A DNA stretch of 64,000 nucleotides from positions 38,501-102,500 of the forward strand of contig NZ_CP045420.1 in the NCBI RefSeq assembly GCF_009363795.1, in the 5' to 3' direction. The notes beneath the pieces are model-generated. The model worked only from the letters and a program-made list of their open reading frames with translations. It did not search any database and was not told where the DNA came from. Positions 52,204-60,798 of the stretch are shown here, in pieces (within the stretch, counting starts at the first letter, position 1; each line of letters opens with the position of its first letter). The position numbers and the translations under genes are program-made. The stretch comes from Palleronia sp. THAF1 (GTDB taxonomy: Bacteria > Pseudomonadota > Alphaproteobacteria > Rhodobacterales > Rhodobacteraceae).

Positions 52204-52664
52204 TGCAAGTCCGCGTTCAGGAAGAGGCGTTCTTGCCCGGGGCAGAGGTCGACGCCTTCATCGACGGTAAGCGCGATATGGGTGCGGTCGTCACCTTCCA
52301 TGGCATCGTGCGCGACACCGATGCTGGCCTGCGCCACATGGAGATCGAGCATTACCCGGCCATGACCACCCCTGCCATCGAGCGGATCGCGGCGGAAGCG
52401 CGGGATCGATGGTCGTTGGGGGATGTTCTCGTGATCCACCGTTTTGGGCGGCTGGCGCCGGGCGACATCATCATGATGGTCGCCACCGCCGCACCCCACC
52501 GTGCCGATGCGTTCGCTGCCGCTGATTTCCTGATGGATTATCTGAAGTCCCGCGCGCCCTTCTGGAAGAAGGAAGTGACGTCTGATGGGGCCGAATGGGT
52601 TGCAGCGAAAGACGAAGACGAAGACGCGCTATCGCGTTGGGACGATATGCGCCGCGCGCCTTAA
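52203..52664 (+). CDS. moaE: Molybdopterin synthase catalytic subunit MoaE
   Basis: 153 residues, large subunit of molybdopterin synthase, forming a heterotetramer with MoaD. GAVVTFHGIVRDTD, LEIEHYP-like MEIEHYPAM, VIHRFGRLAPGD and the catalytic-lysine segment KSRAPFWKKEV are conserved. Its TAA stop shares the palindrome TTAA (52661-52664) with the stop of the convergent hypothetical gene. Its product would serve the two molybdenum enzymes encoded in this window, though a separate cofactor branch is needed for each. Confidence 0.95.
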   Translation: MQVRVQEEAFLPGAEVDAFIDGKRDMGAVVTFHGIVRDTDAGLRHMEIEHYPAMTTPAIERIAAEARDRWSLGDVLVIHRFGRLAPGDIIMMVATAAPHRADAFAAADFLMDYLKSRAPFWKKEVTSDGAEWVAAKDEDEDALSRWDDMRRAP

Positions 52665-52990
52665 TTCCCGGCGTTCATCCGCTCGATATAGTCGCGCAGT
52701 TCTTCCGCTTCGGCACGGGCATCGCGTAGTCCGTCCATGGCGGCGCGCAGTTCTGCTTCTGTCGAGTGCAATTGCCCGACCATTTCGTGCTCGCGATCTT
52801 GCAGGTATTGCAGCGCCTGATCGCGGCTTTCCTCGGCCTCGTGCATCATCTGCGCCATTCGGTCCAACTCGCCCAGATCCGCTTGGGATACGCGGGTCAG
52901 TCGGTGGACCAGCCAATTTGCGAACCAACCTAGCATGAATGCCACGAACAGGATGATGGCTGTGGCAATGACAAATTCGGTGCGGTTCAT
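52661..52990 (-). CDS. Membrane-anchored coiled-coil protein of unknown function
   Basis: 109 residues: one N-terminal span (FVIATAIILFVAFMLGWFANW) and then an uninterrupted charged helix (SQADLGELDRMAQMMHEAE onward) with heptad spacing of Leu, Met and Ala, typical of a coiled coil. Its ATG overlaps the stop of the OmpA-family gene by four bases, so the two are probably one operon and the protein may act with it at the envelope. No function assigned. Confidence 0.75.
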   Translation of the reverse strand: MNRTEFVIATAIILFVAFMLGWFANWLVHRLTRVSQADLGELDRMAQMMHEAEESRDQALQYLQDREHEMVGQLHSTEAELRAAMDGLRDARAEAEELRDYIERMNAGN

Positions 52991-54831
52991 TCGGTAGTCT
53001 CAGCCTCGGCGCTTGCGGTCTCTGGGTCTTGGCCTTCCGCGAGGCTGAATTCAATACGCCTGTTCGCTTCGCGTCCCTCAGCCGTGTCATTATCGGCAAT
53101 CGGGTTCGCCTCACCGTATCCGACCGCAGTCAGATCGCCGACCGGCACGCGGCGCGCGAGCAAAGCGGCCAGCACCGCTTCCGCGCGCTGTTGCGAAAGC
53201 TGTTGGTTCATTTCTTCGCGCCCTTGGCTGTCGGTGTATCCAGCGACTTCCATCCCAACACCGTCGCATCGTCCAAGGATGGCAGCGATGGCCGCCACGC
53301 TATCGCGCGACTCGGTGGCGATGGTGGCCGATCCGGGGTCGAAGGTGATCTGTCTGTCAGAAAGAATAGAGTTGATCTGCGCCACACACTCTTCCGGAGT
53401 CGGCAGGGCAAGTTCGGCGTCCAGTCGCTTGTCGTAGGCGACATCGACCTCGAATCGCGCGGCATCGCCCAATTGGGTCGTCAGCAGGCGCGTGATCTGG
53501 GCCGTGGTTTCCTGACTGCCAGAGGTGCCAGAAATCGCCATCTGGTCCTCTGTCACCGTCACCGCGCCGAAGTTCATCTTCGCGAGGGCTTCCATCCCCG
53601 CGAGAACGCGCGCCCCCCATCCAGGGGGCACATCTTCTGCCACATCAAGCGATGCCGAGAGCTCGTTGCCGGCGAACAGCGCACGCCCGAAGCTGCTGAC
53701 CACGGTGCGCGACAGGGGCGTCTCGACCCGTCCGCGAATCTGCACGAGGCCTTCGGGGCTGCGGGTTGCGGTGAACTCGGCAGGGCCCGCATCGGGCTCG
53801 ACGGCTTCGGCGTCGGCCTGCAAGGCTGTAAGGGTGAATTCTTCTGGAAGCTCCGAGCGCAGATCGGCGGCGATGCGTCCGAAATCCTGCGTTTCCGCGT
53901 CTGCTTCGAGTCGCATCTCCAGATCGCTGATCGTCAGCGTCCCGCCTTCGACCAGACCCAGCGCGCGGATCGCGGCGCTGGCAACACGCGGCCATTCGGG
54001 TGTGGGCGCACCAAGACCAAGGGGGCAGCGAGCGTTGGTCAGGCCGATATCTTCGGCGGCGCCAAGGATCGCGTCGCGGCCTTGCTCTGTGCTGGCAGAG
54101 CAGGCGTCCAGCCGCGTGCGGTCTTCCCCCTTCGTCGCGCGCAGAACGAACGGCGTGATGACCGGACGGGGCGCGGTGATATCCAGCGTGACGGTGGTTT
54201 CTTCCGGCGCGATGGCGCGCAGGGCCGAACGCATCGTGTCCCGCTGGGCTTCGCTGTCGGCCATCGTAATAACATCTATCCGGTCCGCTGCGATCGAGAT
54301 CTTTGCCTTCTCGGACCGTTCCAGCGCGCGCAGCCCAAACTCCAAAGCCTCTTCCCAGCCTTCCGGCACAGGGTAGCTGGCTGTTTGCAAAAGGTCGGTG
54401 ATCGGGGCGTTTTGCGCGCGGCGGGCGATCCGCTCCATGAAGCCAAGGCGATCCATGTCAGCGGGCACAAGGCCGATCAGGCTGATGCCGTCTTCCGAAC
54501 GCAGCAGTTCGACCGAGAAGCGCGGAGCCTCGATCGTGTCGCGCTTCTCAACCTCCATTCGGTCGATGACGCGTGTACCTTCGACGATGCGCCCCGCGAC
54601 CGACAGCGCGCGAAAGCGCGTCGCCTCGTCGGGCGCGGTTCCGCTCAGGTCAAGCTGCAGCCCATCGGCAGAGACGGTGGCCCAGTCGTAACCCGCAGTG
54701 TTCAGCGCTTCTGACACGGCGCTGGCCGAGCGCGCCTCAATCTGGCTGACGGTCAGGATCGCACCACCGACACACAGCGCGCCTGCGGCGACGAAGGTGG
54801 CAATGGCGGGAAGTGTCGGTTTCGCTGGCAT
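52987..54831 (-). CDS. OmpA-family envelope protein with BON-type repeats
   Basis: 614 residues. An N-terminal anchor or signal (LPAIATFVAAGALCVGGAIL) is followed by several BON-like lipid-binding repeats (for example LSGTAPDEATRFRALSVAGRI and GLVPADMDRLGFMERI) and, at the C-terminus, an OmpA/MotB peptidoglycan-binding domain: QITFDPGSATIATESRDSV, VAGYTDSQGREEMNQQLSQQRAE and NRRIEF. Likely an inner-membrane or periplasmic protein that binds peptidoglycan and stabilises the envelope. Starts about 60 bases after ubiA. The cysteine-bearing SxxxC in LDACSASTEQ could form a disulfide with another Cys, undetermined. Confidence 0.85.
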   Translation of the reverse strand: MPAKPTLPAIATFVAAGALCVGGAILTVSQIEARSASAVSEALNTAGYDWATVSADGLQLDLSGTAPDEATRFRALSVAGRIVEGTRVIDRMEVEKRDTIEAPRFSVELLRSEDGISLIGLVPADMDRLGFMERIARRAQNAPITDLLQTASYPVPEGWEEALEFGLRALERSEKAKISIAADRIDVITMADSEAQRDTMRSALRAIAPEETTVTLDITAPRPVITPFVLRATKGEDRTRLDACSASTEQGRDAILGAAEDIGLTNARCPLGLGAPTPEWPRVASAAIRALGLVEGGTLTISDLEMRLEADAETQDFGRIAADLRSELPEEFTLTALQADAEAVEPDAGPAEFTATRSPEGLVQIRGRVETPLSRTVVSSFGRALFAGNELSASLDVAEDVPPGWGARVLAGMEALAKMNFGAVTVTEDQMAISGTSGSQETTAQITRLLTTQLGDAARFEVDVAYDKRLDAELALPTPEECVAQINSILSDRQITFDPGSATIATESRDSVAAIAAILGRCDGVGMEVAGYTDSQGREEMNQQLSQQRAEAVLAALLARRVPVGDLTAVGYGEANPIADNDTAEGREANRRIEFSLAEGQDPETASAEAETTE

Positions 54832-54894
54832 AGTGTCCCGATGTATCTTTAGCCGGTGACGGCTGGTCTAGCGAGCGCAGGCGAGCGCGTCCAT

Positions 54895-55848
54895 TCACAG
54901 CACCGCGGCTATGGCGAGAAACAGCGCAGCCAGAAGGCCCGCGTTGCGGTTCGAGCGGAACAGCCGCAAGCAAACCTGGGGGTCGTACACATCGAAGCGC
55001 CCAAGCTGCCAAGCCATATGCCAGCCCATCGCCCATGGAGCGCCAAGGGCAAGGGCCAGCGCCAGAACGTTGCCGGTGCCGAGTGACAGGATGATGGCCA
55101 GCGTCATCAGCAGGCAGGCGCCGACCATGAAGCCGCGCAGCCAAGGGCGTGGAGTGTCGCCGAACAAGCGGGCGGTTGATTTCACGCCGATCAGGGCGTC
55201 ATCCTCTGCATCCTGGTAGGCGTAGATCGTATCGTAGAACAGCGTCCATGCGATGCCGGACGCGTACAGGATCACGGCGGACCAGCCGAGGCTACCGCTC
55301 ATCGCCGTCCATGCCAGAAGCGCTCCCCAGTTGAACGCAAGGCCAAGGAACACCTGCGGCCACCAAGTGAAGCGTTTGGCGAAGGGGTAGATGGCGACGG
55401 TGGCAAGCGACAGGAACCCCAAAAGAATCGCATTGATGTTGAACGTGAGCAGGATGCCGAAGGCGATCAGCGACTGTGCCACCATCCATACGAGTGCCTG
55501 TTTGACCGACACCTGACCCGACGGGATGGGCCGCGAGCGGGTGCGCGTCACGCCGCTGTCGATGTGACGGTCGGTGATGTCGTTCCACGTGCAGCCTGCG
55601 CCGCGCATCAGGAAGGCTCCGATGGCGCAACCCACCGCGATCCACAGCGTTTTCAGCCAGTTTCCGTCCGTCGCCGCGGTCGCCAGTAGCACGCCCCACC
55701 AGCACGGCAGCAGCAGAAGCCATGTGCCGATGGGCCGGTCGGCGCGGGACAGGCGTAGGTAGGGGCGGGTGGGGGAAGGGGCCAAGCGGTCCACCCAGTT
55801 GCCCTTGACGGCATCGGCTACCTGTCCTTGTGTCGCATCTGATTTCAT
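54895..55848 (-). CDS. ubiA: 4-hydroxybenzoate polyprenyltransferase UbiA
   Basis: Inner-membrane prenyltransferase of ubiquinone synthesis. 317 residues with about nine spans. The two Asp-rich motifs are NDITDRHID (GAGCTWNDITDRHID) and YDTIYAYQDAEDD; RTRSRPIPSG lies between. ATG 55848 has a poor ribosome site. It is divergent from rsmE with only 12 bases between the two start codons, so their promoters must lie inside coding sequence or overlap. OmpA-family gene follows downstream. Confidence 0.95.
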   Translation of the reverse strand: MKSDATQGQVADAVKGNWVDRLAPSPTRPYLRLSRADRPIGTWLLLLPCWWGVLLATAATDGNWLKTLWIAVGCAIGAFLMRGAGCTWNDITDRHIDSGVTRTRSRPIPSGQVSVKQALVWMVAQSLIAFGILLTFNINAILLGFLSLATVAIYPFAKRFTWWPQVFLGLAFNWGALLAWTAMSGSLGWSAVILYASGIAWTLFYDTIYAYQDAEDDALIGVKSTARLFGDTPRPWLRGFMVGACLLMTLAIILSLGTGNVLALALALGAPWAMGWHMAWQLGRFDVYDPQVCLRLFRSNRNAGLLAALFLAIAAVL

Positions 55849-55860
55849 GGGGGTTTTGCC

Positions 55861-56595
55861 TTGGCGTCTACGATCCGGCTTCATGTAGCCCACCCGCTTG
55901 GGGCAGGGCAAACGGTGCCTCTGGATGCGGGGCAGGCGCATTACCTGTTCGGGGTCATGCGCAAGGGCGTGGGTGAGATTGTCGAAGTTTTCGATGGGGT
56001 TAGCGGCACATGGCTGGCCGAGGTCGTCGAGGCTCGAAAGAAAGTCGGGGTGCTGGCCTGCCGTGAGCAGATCGCACCGCAGCGCGATCCGCCGGACCTG
56101 TGGCTGCTGTTCGCGCCGATCAAGAAGGTGCGGACGGACTTCATCGTTGAGAAGGCTGCGGAATTGGGCGCCAAGCGCATCGTGCCCGTGCTGACGGACT
56201 TCACCAATTCCGAGCGTGTGCGGGCGGATCGCCTTCAGGCCCACGCGGTCGAGGCCGCCGAGCAATGCGGCGGAAATTACGTGCCAGAGGTCACGGAGGC
56301 CGCAAAGCTTGACCGCGTTCTGGCCGACTGGGACCCGGCGCGACGTATCTTGTTCTGCGACGAATCGGCTGTCGGTGAAGCGTCTGACTTTCGTAGGCTC
56401 TCTCCCGGCTCCGAAGCGGGGCCTTGGGCGATCCTCATCGGCCCCGAAGGCGGGTTCTCAGAAGCCGAGCGCGCGCGACTTCTTGGCCTCGATCACGCGC
56501 ACCCGGTGTCACTTGGTCCCCGTATCCTGCGAGCGGACACCGCCGCCGTCGCCGCGCTGACGCTATGGCAGGCGGCGCTGGGGGATTGGGTGTGA
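55861..56595 (+). CDS. rsmE: 16S rRNA (uracil1498-N3)-methyltransferase RsmE
   Basis: SPOUT-class (trefoil-knot) methyltransferase, 244 residues. N-terminal PUA-like part (IRLHVAHPLGAGQTVPL, HYLFGVMRKGVGEIVEVFDG), then LLFAPIKKVRTDFIVEKAAELGAKRIVPVLTDF, and the SAM knot IGPEGGFSEAERARLLG with LGPRILRADTAAVAAL. The start is TTG 55861; no better start is visible. The next gene overlaps by GTGA. Confidence 0.94.
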   Translation: MASTIRLHVAHPLGAGQTVPLDAGQAHYLFGVMRKGVGEIVEVFDGVSGTWLAEVVEARKKVGVLACREQIAPQRDPPDLWLLFAPIKKVRTDFIVEKAAELGAKRIVPVLTDFTNSERVRADRLQAHAVEAAEQCGGNYVPEVTEAAKLDRVLADWDPARRILFCDESAVGEASDFRRLSPGSEAGPWAILIGPEGGFSEAERARLLGLDHAHPVSLGPRILRADTAAVAALTLWQAALGDWV

Positions 56596-57503
56596 GCGAT
56601 GACTGGCTTCTTGCGCTGGCCGAAGCGGGCGTGGCGGCACCGAATGTTCAGGCAGAGGTCGCGGCGGCGTTGCACGACGATCTGCAGATAGAGGAATGCC
56701 TGAAGGCCAGGCGCGGTGTCGTGATCTACCGCGCGAGCCTGCGCGGGCGCAGGCTCATCGTGAAGCAGGGCGTGCCCAACGCGGCCGAGGTTCTGCAGGA
56801 AATGCGGGCGGCACGGCTTAGGATGGCGGGCGGGCCGAATGATGTGGTGGCGCCCGTCGTTGCGGTCAACGACATATTGGTGATGGACGAGGCACCCGGA
56901 CAACCAATGCAGCTGGCGCTGGATGACCTAGGGCCGGGCGACACGCGGAACGCACGGATGGCGCGTGTGGGCGACTGGGCGCTGAGCTATACCGGGGGAA
57001 ACTACGACACAGGCGTCTTCGGCAAAACCTACTGGTTTCGCAAACGGTCGGAAGAAATCGCGAAGGCGCGCGTCGCGGAGGAGATGCGCGGTGCTTTGCA
57101 AAATGTCATGGCCTGGCTGGAACGGCACGCAGAGCGGATCGCCGGCGCTCCGGTCACGAAGGGCACGGTTCATGGGGATCTAACGCCGATGAATCTGCAT
57201 CTGGACGATAAGGATATCTTGTGGGGCTTTGATGTAGGGACCGGTCCGCGGATGCCGATTGCGCGGGATCTGGCGCGCTTCATGGTAACATGGGCGCGCA
57301 GTTCGAACCTACCGGATGGGTTGGGGCTGGAAGAGGCGATGGCCTTGGCGCGTCCGGTTCTGCGCGATGACGAATTGACGACGCTGCTGCCGTTCTTCTT
57401 GGGTGAGCAGATCGCAGGCCGTCTGGCCGAGCAAATGCCCGACGGTGTTCGTGCAAGGCGTATACAGCAGATGGCCGTAACATTGATGGAAACCTACCCA
57501 TGA
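56592..57503 (+). CDS. Phosphotransferase-fold (aminoglycoside phosphotransferase-like) protein
   Basis: 303 residues with a kinase-like fold of the APH group. The catalytic loop is GTVHGDLTPMNLHLD (Brenner type HGDxxxxN), followed by the metal Asp in LWGFDVGTG. N-terminal lobe: VVIYRASLRGRRLIVKQG, with the lysine for ATP. Substrate unknown; such proteins phosphorylate small molecules (choline, fructosamine, antibiotics), and a role in resistance should not be assumed. It sits in a run of three overlapping genes after rsmE. Confidence 0.75.
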   Translation: MSDDWLLALAEAGVAAPNVQAEVAAALHDDLQIEECLKARRGVVIYRASLRGRRLIVKQGVPNAAEVLQEMRAARLRMAGGPNDVVAPVVAVNDILVMDEAPGQPMQLALDDLGPGDTRNARMARVGDWALSYTGGNYDTGVFGKTYWFRKRSEEIAKARVAEEMRGALQNVMAWLERHAERIAGAPVTKGTVHGDLTPMNLHLDDKDILWGFDVGTGPRMPIARDLARFMVTWARSSNLPDGLGLEEAMALARPVLRDDELTTLLPFFLGEQIAGRLAEQMPDGVRARRIQQMAVTLMETYP

Positions 57504-58009
57504 TCCGACCCGACGCCGTTCTGAACATCCTGCGCTGGCGTGAGGTTGCCGTGGGTGCGGGCGCTATCGGTCTTGGCCTGTGGCTGGCGATTGCGAATTA
57601 CGGCATCACGCGGTGGATCGGTGTGCTGCTGGTTCTGGGTGGGATCGCCATCGCGCGGGAAGGGGCGGTGCGGTTGCTGCGCCCACGCGATGGTGACGGT
57701 GCCGGGATCGTCGACGTGACCGAGCGGCAGATCACCTACATGAGCGGGACGGGCGGGGGCGCGGTATCATTGGATACGCTGGCATTCGTGGCGCTGGATC
57801 GCTCGGGCGCGAGTGCTCCGGTCTGGGACATCGCGGATGAGGCTGGGCACCGCATCCAGATCCCGTCGGATGCGGCGAACGGGAATGCGATCCTTGATGC
57901 GCTGGCCTCCGATTCGCGGATCGACGGGGGGCAGGCGCTGTCTGCTCTGCGCGATCCGGGGCGGGGGCGGGTGGTGCTTTTGGACGCGACACCGAAGCGG
58001 CTTGGTTGA
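57500..58009 (+). CDS. Conserved hypothetical membrane protein
   Basis: 169 residues. Two hydrophobic helices at the N-terminus (VAVGAGAIGLGLWLAIANYG and WIGVLLVLGGIAIA) are followed by a soluble beta-rich part (IVDVTERQITYMSGTGGGAVSLDTL and PVWDIADEAGHRIQIPSDA). No family that I can name. It starts within the phosphotransferase stop and ends 53 bases before gshA, and thus belongs to the same run of genes. Function unknown. Confidence 0.7.
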   Translation: MIRPDAVLNILRWREVAVGAGAIGLGLWLAIANYGITRWIGVLLVLGGIAIAREGAVRLLRPRDGDGAGIVDVTERQITYMSGTGGGAVSLDTLAFVALDRSGASAPVWDIADEAGHRIQIPSDAANGNAILDALASDSRIDGGQALSALRDPGRGRVVLLDATPKRLG

Positions 58010-58062
58010 CAGGGGGGCACCCGCGCTCCACTTCACCCAAGCACGATCAAGGAGCGCGCCCC

Positions 58063-59433
58063 ATGTCCATTCCCCAACAAGGCGGCGGCCCGGTCGAGAC
58101 CAAGGCTCAGCTGGTCGAATACCTGGAGTCAGGCTGCAAGCCCAAGGATGATTGGCGCATCGGCACCGAGCATGAGAAGTTCGGCTACTGCAAGGATACG
58201 CTGAAACCTTTGCCTTTCGAGGGAGAGAAGTCGATTCACGCGATCCTGTCCGGTCTGCGCGATCGGTTCGGTTGGGCGCCGGTCGAGGAATCGGGTCATC
58301 TGATCGGGTTGGAGAAAGACGGCGCCAACGTGTCGCTGGAGCCGGGCGGGCAGTTGGAGCTGTCGGGCGCGCCGTTGGAGACGATCCACGGCACCTGCGA
58401 CGAGGTGAACGACCATCTGGCGCAGGTGAAGGCCGTGGCCGACGATATCGGCGTCGGTTTCATCGGGCTTGGGGCCGCGCCGCATTGGACGCACGACGAG
58501 ATGCCTTTGATGCCCAAGGGCCGCTACAAGCTGATGGACGGCTACATGCAAAAGGTCGGCACACTGGGCACCCAGATGATGCGGCGGACCTGCACGGTTC
58601 AGGTGAACCTGGACTTCGCATCCGAGGCCGACATGGTGCAGAAGCTGCGCGTGGCGCTGGCATTGCAACCTGTGGCGACCGCGCTGTTCGGGAACTCTCC
58701 GTTCTTCGAGGGCAAGCCGAACGGGCATAAGTCGTGGCGCGCGCGGATCTGGCGCGATCTGGATCCGGCGCGGACGGGGATGCTGCCGTTCGTGTTTCAG
58801 GATGGGTTCGGGTTCGAAGCGTGGGTGGACTACGCTTTGGATGTGCCGATGTATTTCGTCTACCGCGACGGTAAGTATATCGACGCTTTGGGTCAGTCTT
58901 TTCGTGACTTCATGGTCGGCAAGCTGCCCGCTTTGCCGGGCGAGACGCCGACGATGGGCGACTGGGCGGATCATCTGACGACGCTGTTCCCCGAAGCGCG
59001 GATCAAGAAGTTTCTGGAAATGCGCGGGGCCGACGGTGGCCCGTGGCGTCGGTTGTGCGCGCTGCCTGCGTTCTGGGTCGGGCTGGAATACGACCAGACG
59101 GCGTTGGATGCCGCCTGGGATGTGGCCAAGGGCTGGGATGCCGAAACACGCGATGCTCTGCGAGTCGCGGCCTCTGTCGACGGGATGGAGGCGAACGTGG
59201 GCGATATGTCCATGCGCGATCTAGCCGCGTTGTGTGTCGATATCGCGGAGGCAGGGTTGAAGGCGCGAGCGCGTCCCGGTGCGGGCGGTCTTATTCCTGA
59301 CGAGACCCATTTCCTTAACGCTTTGAAAGAAACCGTAGCCAGCGGACGCGCCCCGGCGGACGAATTGCTGGGCCGCTATCAGGGTGACTGGAATGGTGAT
59401 GTGACGCGCGTGTTCAAAGAGTATGCCTACTAG
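58063..59433 (+). CDS. gshA: Glutamate--cysteine ligase, plant/alphaproteobacterial type
   Basis: ATP-dependent first step of glutathione synthesis. 456 residues of the GCS2 family, the plant-like class found in alphaproteobacteria and distinct from E. coli GshA. Markers: DWRIGTEHEKFGYCK, VSLEPGGQLELSGAP, QVNLDFASEADMVQKLRV, PNGHKSWRARIWRDLDP and DHLTTLFPEARIKKFLEMRGAD. CAAGGAG precedes ATG 58063 by about ten bases. The gene is followed by a gap of 106 bases. Confidence 0.95.
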   Translation: MSIPQQGGGPVETKAQLVEYLESGCKPKDDWRIGTEHEKFGYCKDTLKPLPFEGEKSIHAILSGLRDRFGWAPVEESGHLIGLEKDGANVSLEPGGQLELSGAPLETIHGTCDEVNDHLAQVKAVADDIGVGFIGLGAAPHWTHDEMPLMPKGRYKLMDGYMQKVGTLGTQMMRRTCTVQVNLDFASEADMVQKLRVALALQPVATALFGNSPFFEGKPNGHKSWRARIWRDLDPARTGMLPFVFQDGFGFEAWVDYALDVPMYFVYRDGKYIDALGQSFRDFMVGKLPALPGETPTMGDWADHLTTLFPEARIKKFLEMRGADGGPWRRLCALPAFWVGLEYDQTALDAAWDVAKGWDAETRDALRVAASVDGMEANVGDMSMRDLAALCVDIAEAGLKARARPGAGGLIPDETHFLNALKETVASGRAPADELLGRYQGDWNGDVTRVFKEYAY

Positions 59434-59457
59434 AACTTAGCGGCGAAAACTGGCGCA

Positions 59458-59470
59458 GTTATCGAATAAC
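59458..59470. promoter_or_regulatory. Inverted repeat GTTAT-CGA-ATAAC
   Basis: Five-base arms with a three-base spacer between gshA and the small lipoprotein gene. It may be an operator or part of a promoter of the lipoprotein gene. No T-tract follows, so it is not a terminator by sequence. Confidence 0.3.
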
Positions 59471-59539
59471 ACGGGTAAACACTGGACGATCCAGCTTTGC
59501 CGCGTAGTTTGTATCAAGCATCTTTTGGAGGTTCCTCGT

Positions 59540-59806
59540 ATGCTTAAGAAATCCCTGCTCGCGCTGCCGCTCGTGGCGCTTATCGCTGGCTGCCAAGGCA
59601 CCGGCATGAACAACTCGACCACGGGTGGCGCGCTTCTGGGTGCCGCAGCCGGTGCCGCGATTGCCGATGACGGCGACCGTATCGAAGGCGCTGTGATCGG
59701 TGGCGCGCTGGGCGCTGCCGCAGGTAACCTTGTTGGCCGCACGCAGTCCGGCAACTGTGTCTACCAGCGTCCCGACGGTTCGCGTTACGTGGCGACCTGC
59801 CCGTAA
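59540..59806 (+). CDS. Small glycine-zipper lipoprotein
   Basis: 88 residues with a lipoprotein signal (LALPLVALIAGCQG, lipobox LIAGC). The rest is Gly/Ala-rich (GGALLGAAAGAAIADDGD and GAVIGGALGAAAGNLVG), a glycine-zipper 2TM type, followed by a short tail with two cysteines (NCVYQRPDGSRYVATCP). Such proteins (Pcp/SlyB relatives) are outer-membrane or periplasmic and of unclear function. A good ribosome site, GGAGG, lies nine bases before ATG 59540. Single gene, with the promoter probably in the 106 bases upstream. Confidence 0.8.
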   Translation: MLKKSLLALPLVALIAGCQGTGMNNSTTGGALLGAAAGAAIADDGDRIEGAVIGGALGAAAGNLVGRTQSGNCVYQRPDGSRYVATCP

Positions 59807-59807
59807 G

Positions 59808-60089
59808 CTAAGATTGGTCGGCGCGGGGTCCCGCGCCGACCGACACGCTCAGAACGAAGTCGATCACGACTTGTTCGGGCATCTCGCAGGGCTTCAGAAG
59901 TGCTCTGCCATCCGACAGGCGATACAGGTTCAGGCTGATATAGCCCTTGCCGCCCGCCTCTTCGGCCACCAGCTTCTGGCTTTTCCCATCGCTGAACACC
60001 GATTTGACCGCGCGCCATCGTGCGCCTTGGTACGTGCCTTCGAACGCCCCGATTGGCAGAGCGTCGAACGCCGCCAGAAACGCGTTCAC
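59808..60089 (-). CDS. Conserved hypothetical protein following plsY
   Basis: 93 residues, no signal peptide or span. The sequence (FEGTYQGARWRAVKSVFSDGKSQKLVAEE and GGKGYISLNLYRLSDGRALLKPCEMP) suggests a small beta-rich domain. GTG 60089 overlaps the plsY stop (GTGA), so it is translationally coupled to it. Rhodobacterales often have a small gene of this kind beside plsY, as I recall. Function unknown. Its C-terminal codons form a strong hairpin (59816-59841) that could act as a terminator. Confidence 0.65.
   Translation of the reverse strand: MNAFLAAFDALPIGAFEGTYQGARWRAVKSVFSDGKSQKLVAEEAGGKGYISLNLYRLSDGRALLKPCEMPEQVVIDFVLSVSVGAGPRADQS
59816..59841. terminator. Hairpin near the end of two convergent genes
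   Basis: GGTCGGCGCGG, loop GGTC, CCGCGCCGACC is an 11-bp perfect stem, inside the last codons of the minus-strand gene and just past the lipoprotein stop. On the minus strand it is followed by AATCTT. It may terminate both converging transcripts, though neither direction has a long U-run. Confidence 0.4.
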
Positions 60090-60670
60090 CTAGTCTGACC
60101 GATGCGCGGCTCTGTCCCGGCGCGGATGCGCGCGATGTTCGCGGCGTGGCGTATGAAGATGACGATTGCCATCAACAAAAGTGCCACGGCCAAGGCCCAG
60201 CTGTAGCCCAAAAGCAAAGCGATCGGGGCCGCGACGGCGGCCGCGACCAGCGCGGAAAGCGATGAGATACGCGTGAAGGCGGCAACCGCCAGCCAAGTCG
60301 CGGCGGTGATCAATCCCAGCGGCCAAGCCAGTGCCAGAACGGTGCCAAGGAACGTCGCCACGCCCTTGCCGCCCTTGAACCCCAGGTAGATCGGGAAGCA
60401 ATGTCCGATAAAGGCGGCCGCTCCGGCGGCGATGCCAGCCGAATCGCCCAGCAATATCCGGGCGATCACGACCGCGAAGGCGCCCTTACCCACATCACAA
60501 ATCAGTGTCAGCAGGGCGGCCGGTTTGCTGCCAGTGCGCAGTACGTTGGTCGCGCCGATGTTGCCTGAACCGATGGTGCGCAGGTCTCCCAGCCCGAACA
60601 GGCGTGTGATGACAAGGCCGAACGGGACCGATCCCAGAAGGTAGGCTGCAACTGTCGACAGGATAAGCAT
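60086..60670 (-). CDS. plsY: Acyl-phosphate glycerol-3-phosphate acyltransferase PlsY
   Basis: Inner-membrane enzyme making lysophosphatidic acid from glycerol-3-phosphate and acyl-phosphate. 194 residues with five spans. Conserved motifs SGNIGATNVLR, GHCFPIYLGFKGGKGVAT (in part GFKGGKGVAT) and the C-terminal IARIRAGTEPRIG. ATG 60670 has AAGG nearby; a longer reading to 60778 lacks features. With pgsA, this is the second phospholipid gene of the window. Confidence 0.95.
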   Translation of the reverse strand: MLILSTVAAYLLGSVPFGLVITRLFGLGDLRTIGSGNIGATNVLRTGSKPAALLTLICDVGKGAFAVVIARILLGDSAGIAAGAAAFIGHCFPIYLGFKGGKGVATFLGTVLALAWPLGLITAATWLAVAAFTRISSLSALVAAAVAAPIALLLGYSWALAVALLLMAIVIFIRHAANIARIRAGTEPRIGQTR

Positions 60671-60798
60671 GGTGGGCCTTCCGCTAGCATTCAACGAACG
60701 ATGGCGCGCGCGTTGCGTGGCGTAAAGTGTCACCCGTCTTTCATTTGCGTTGTCGTGACGCCACGCTAGGTTCCGCACGAAGCAAGAGGGAGAGGCTT

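Noticed and set aside
56592..57503. Antibiotic-resistance phosphotransferase
   Set aside because: The kinase fold is shared by many non-resistance enzymes, and the gene sits in a housekeeping run; there is no evidence for a resistance role.
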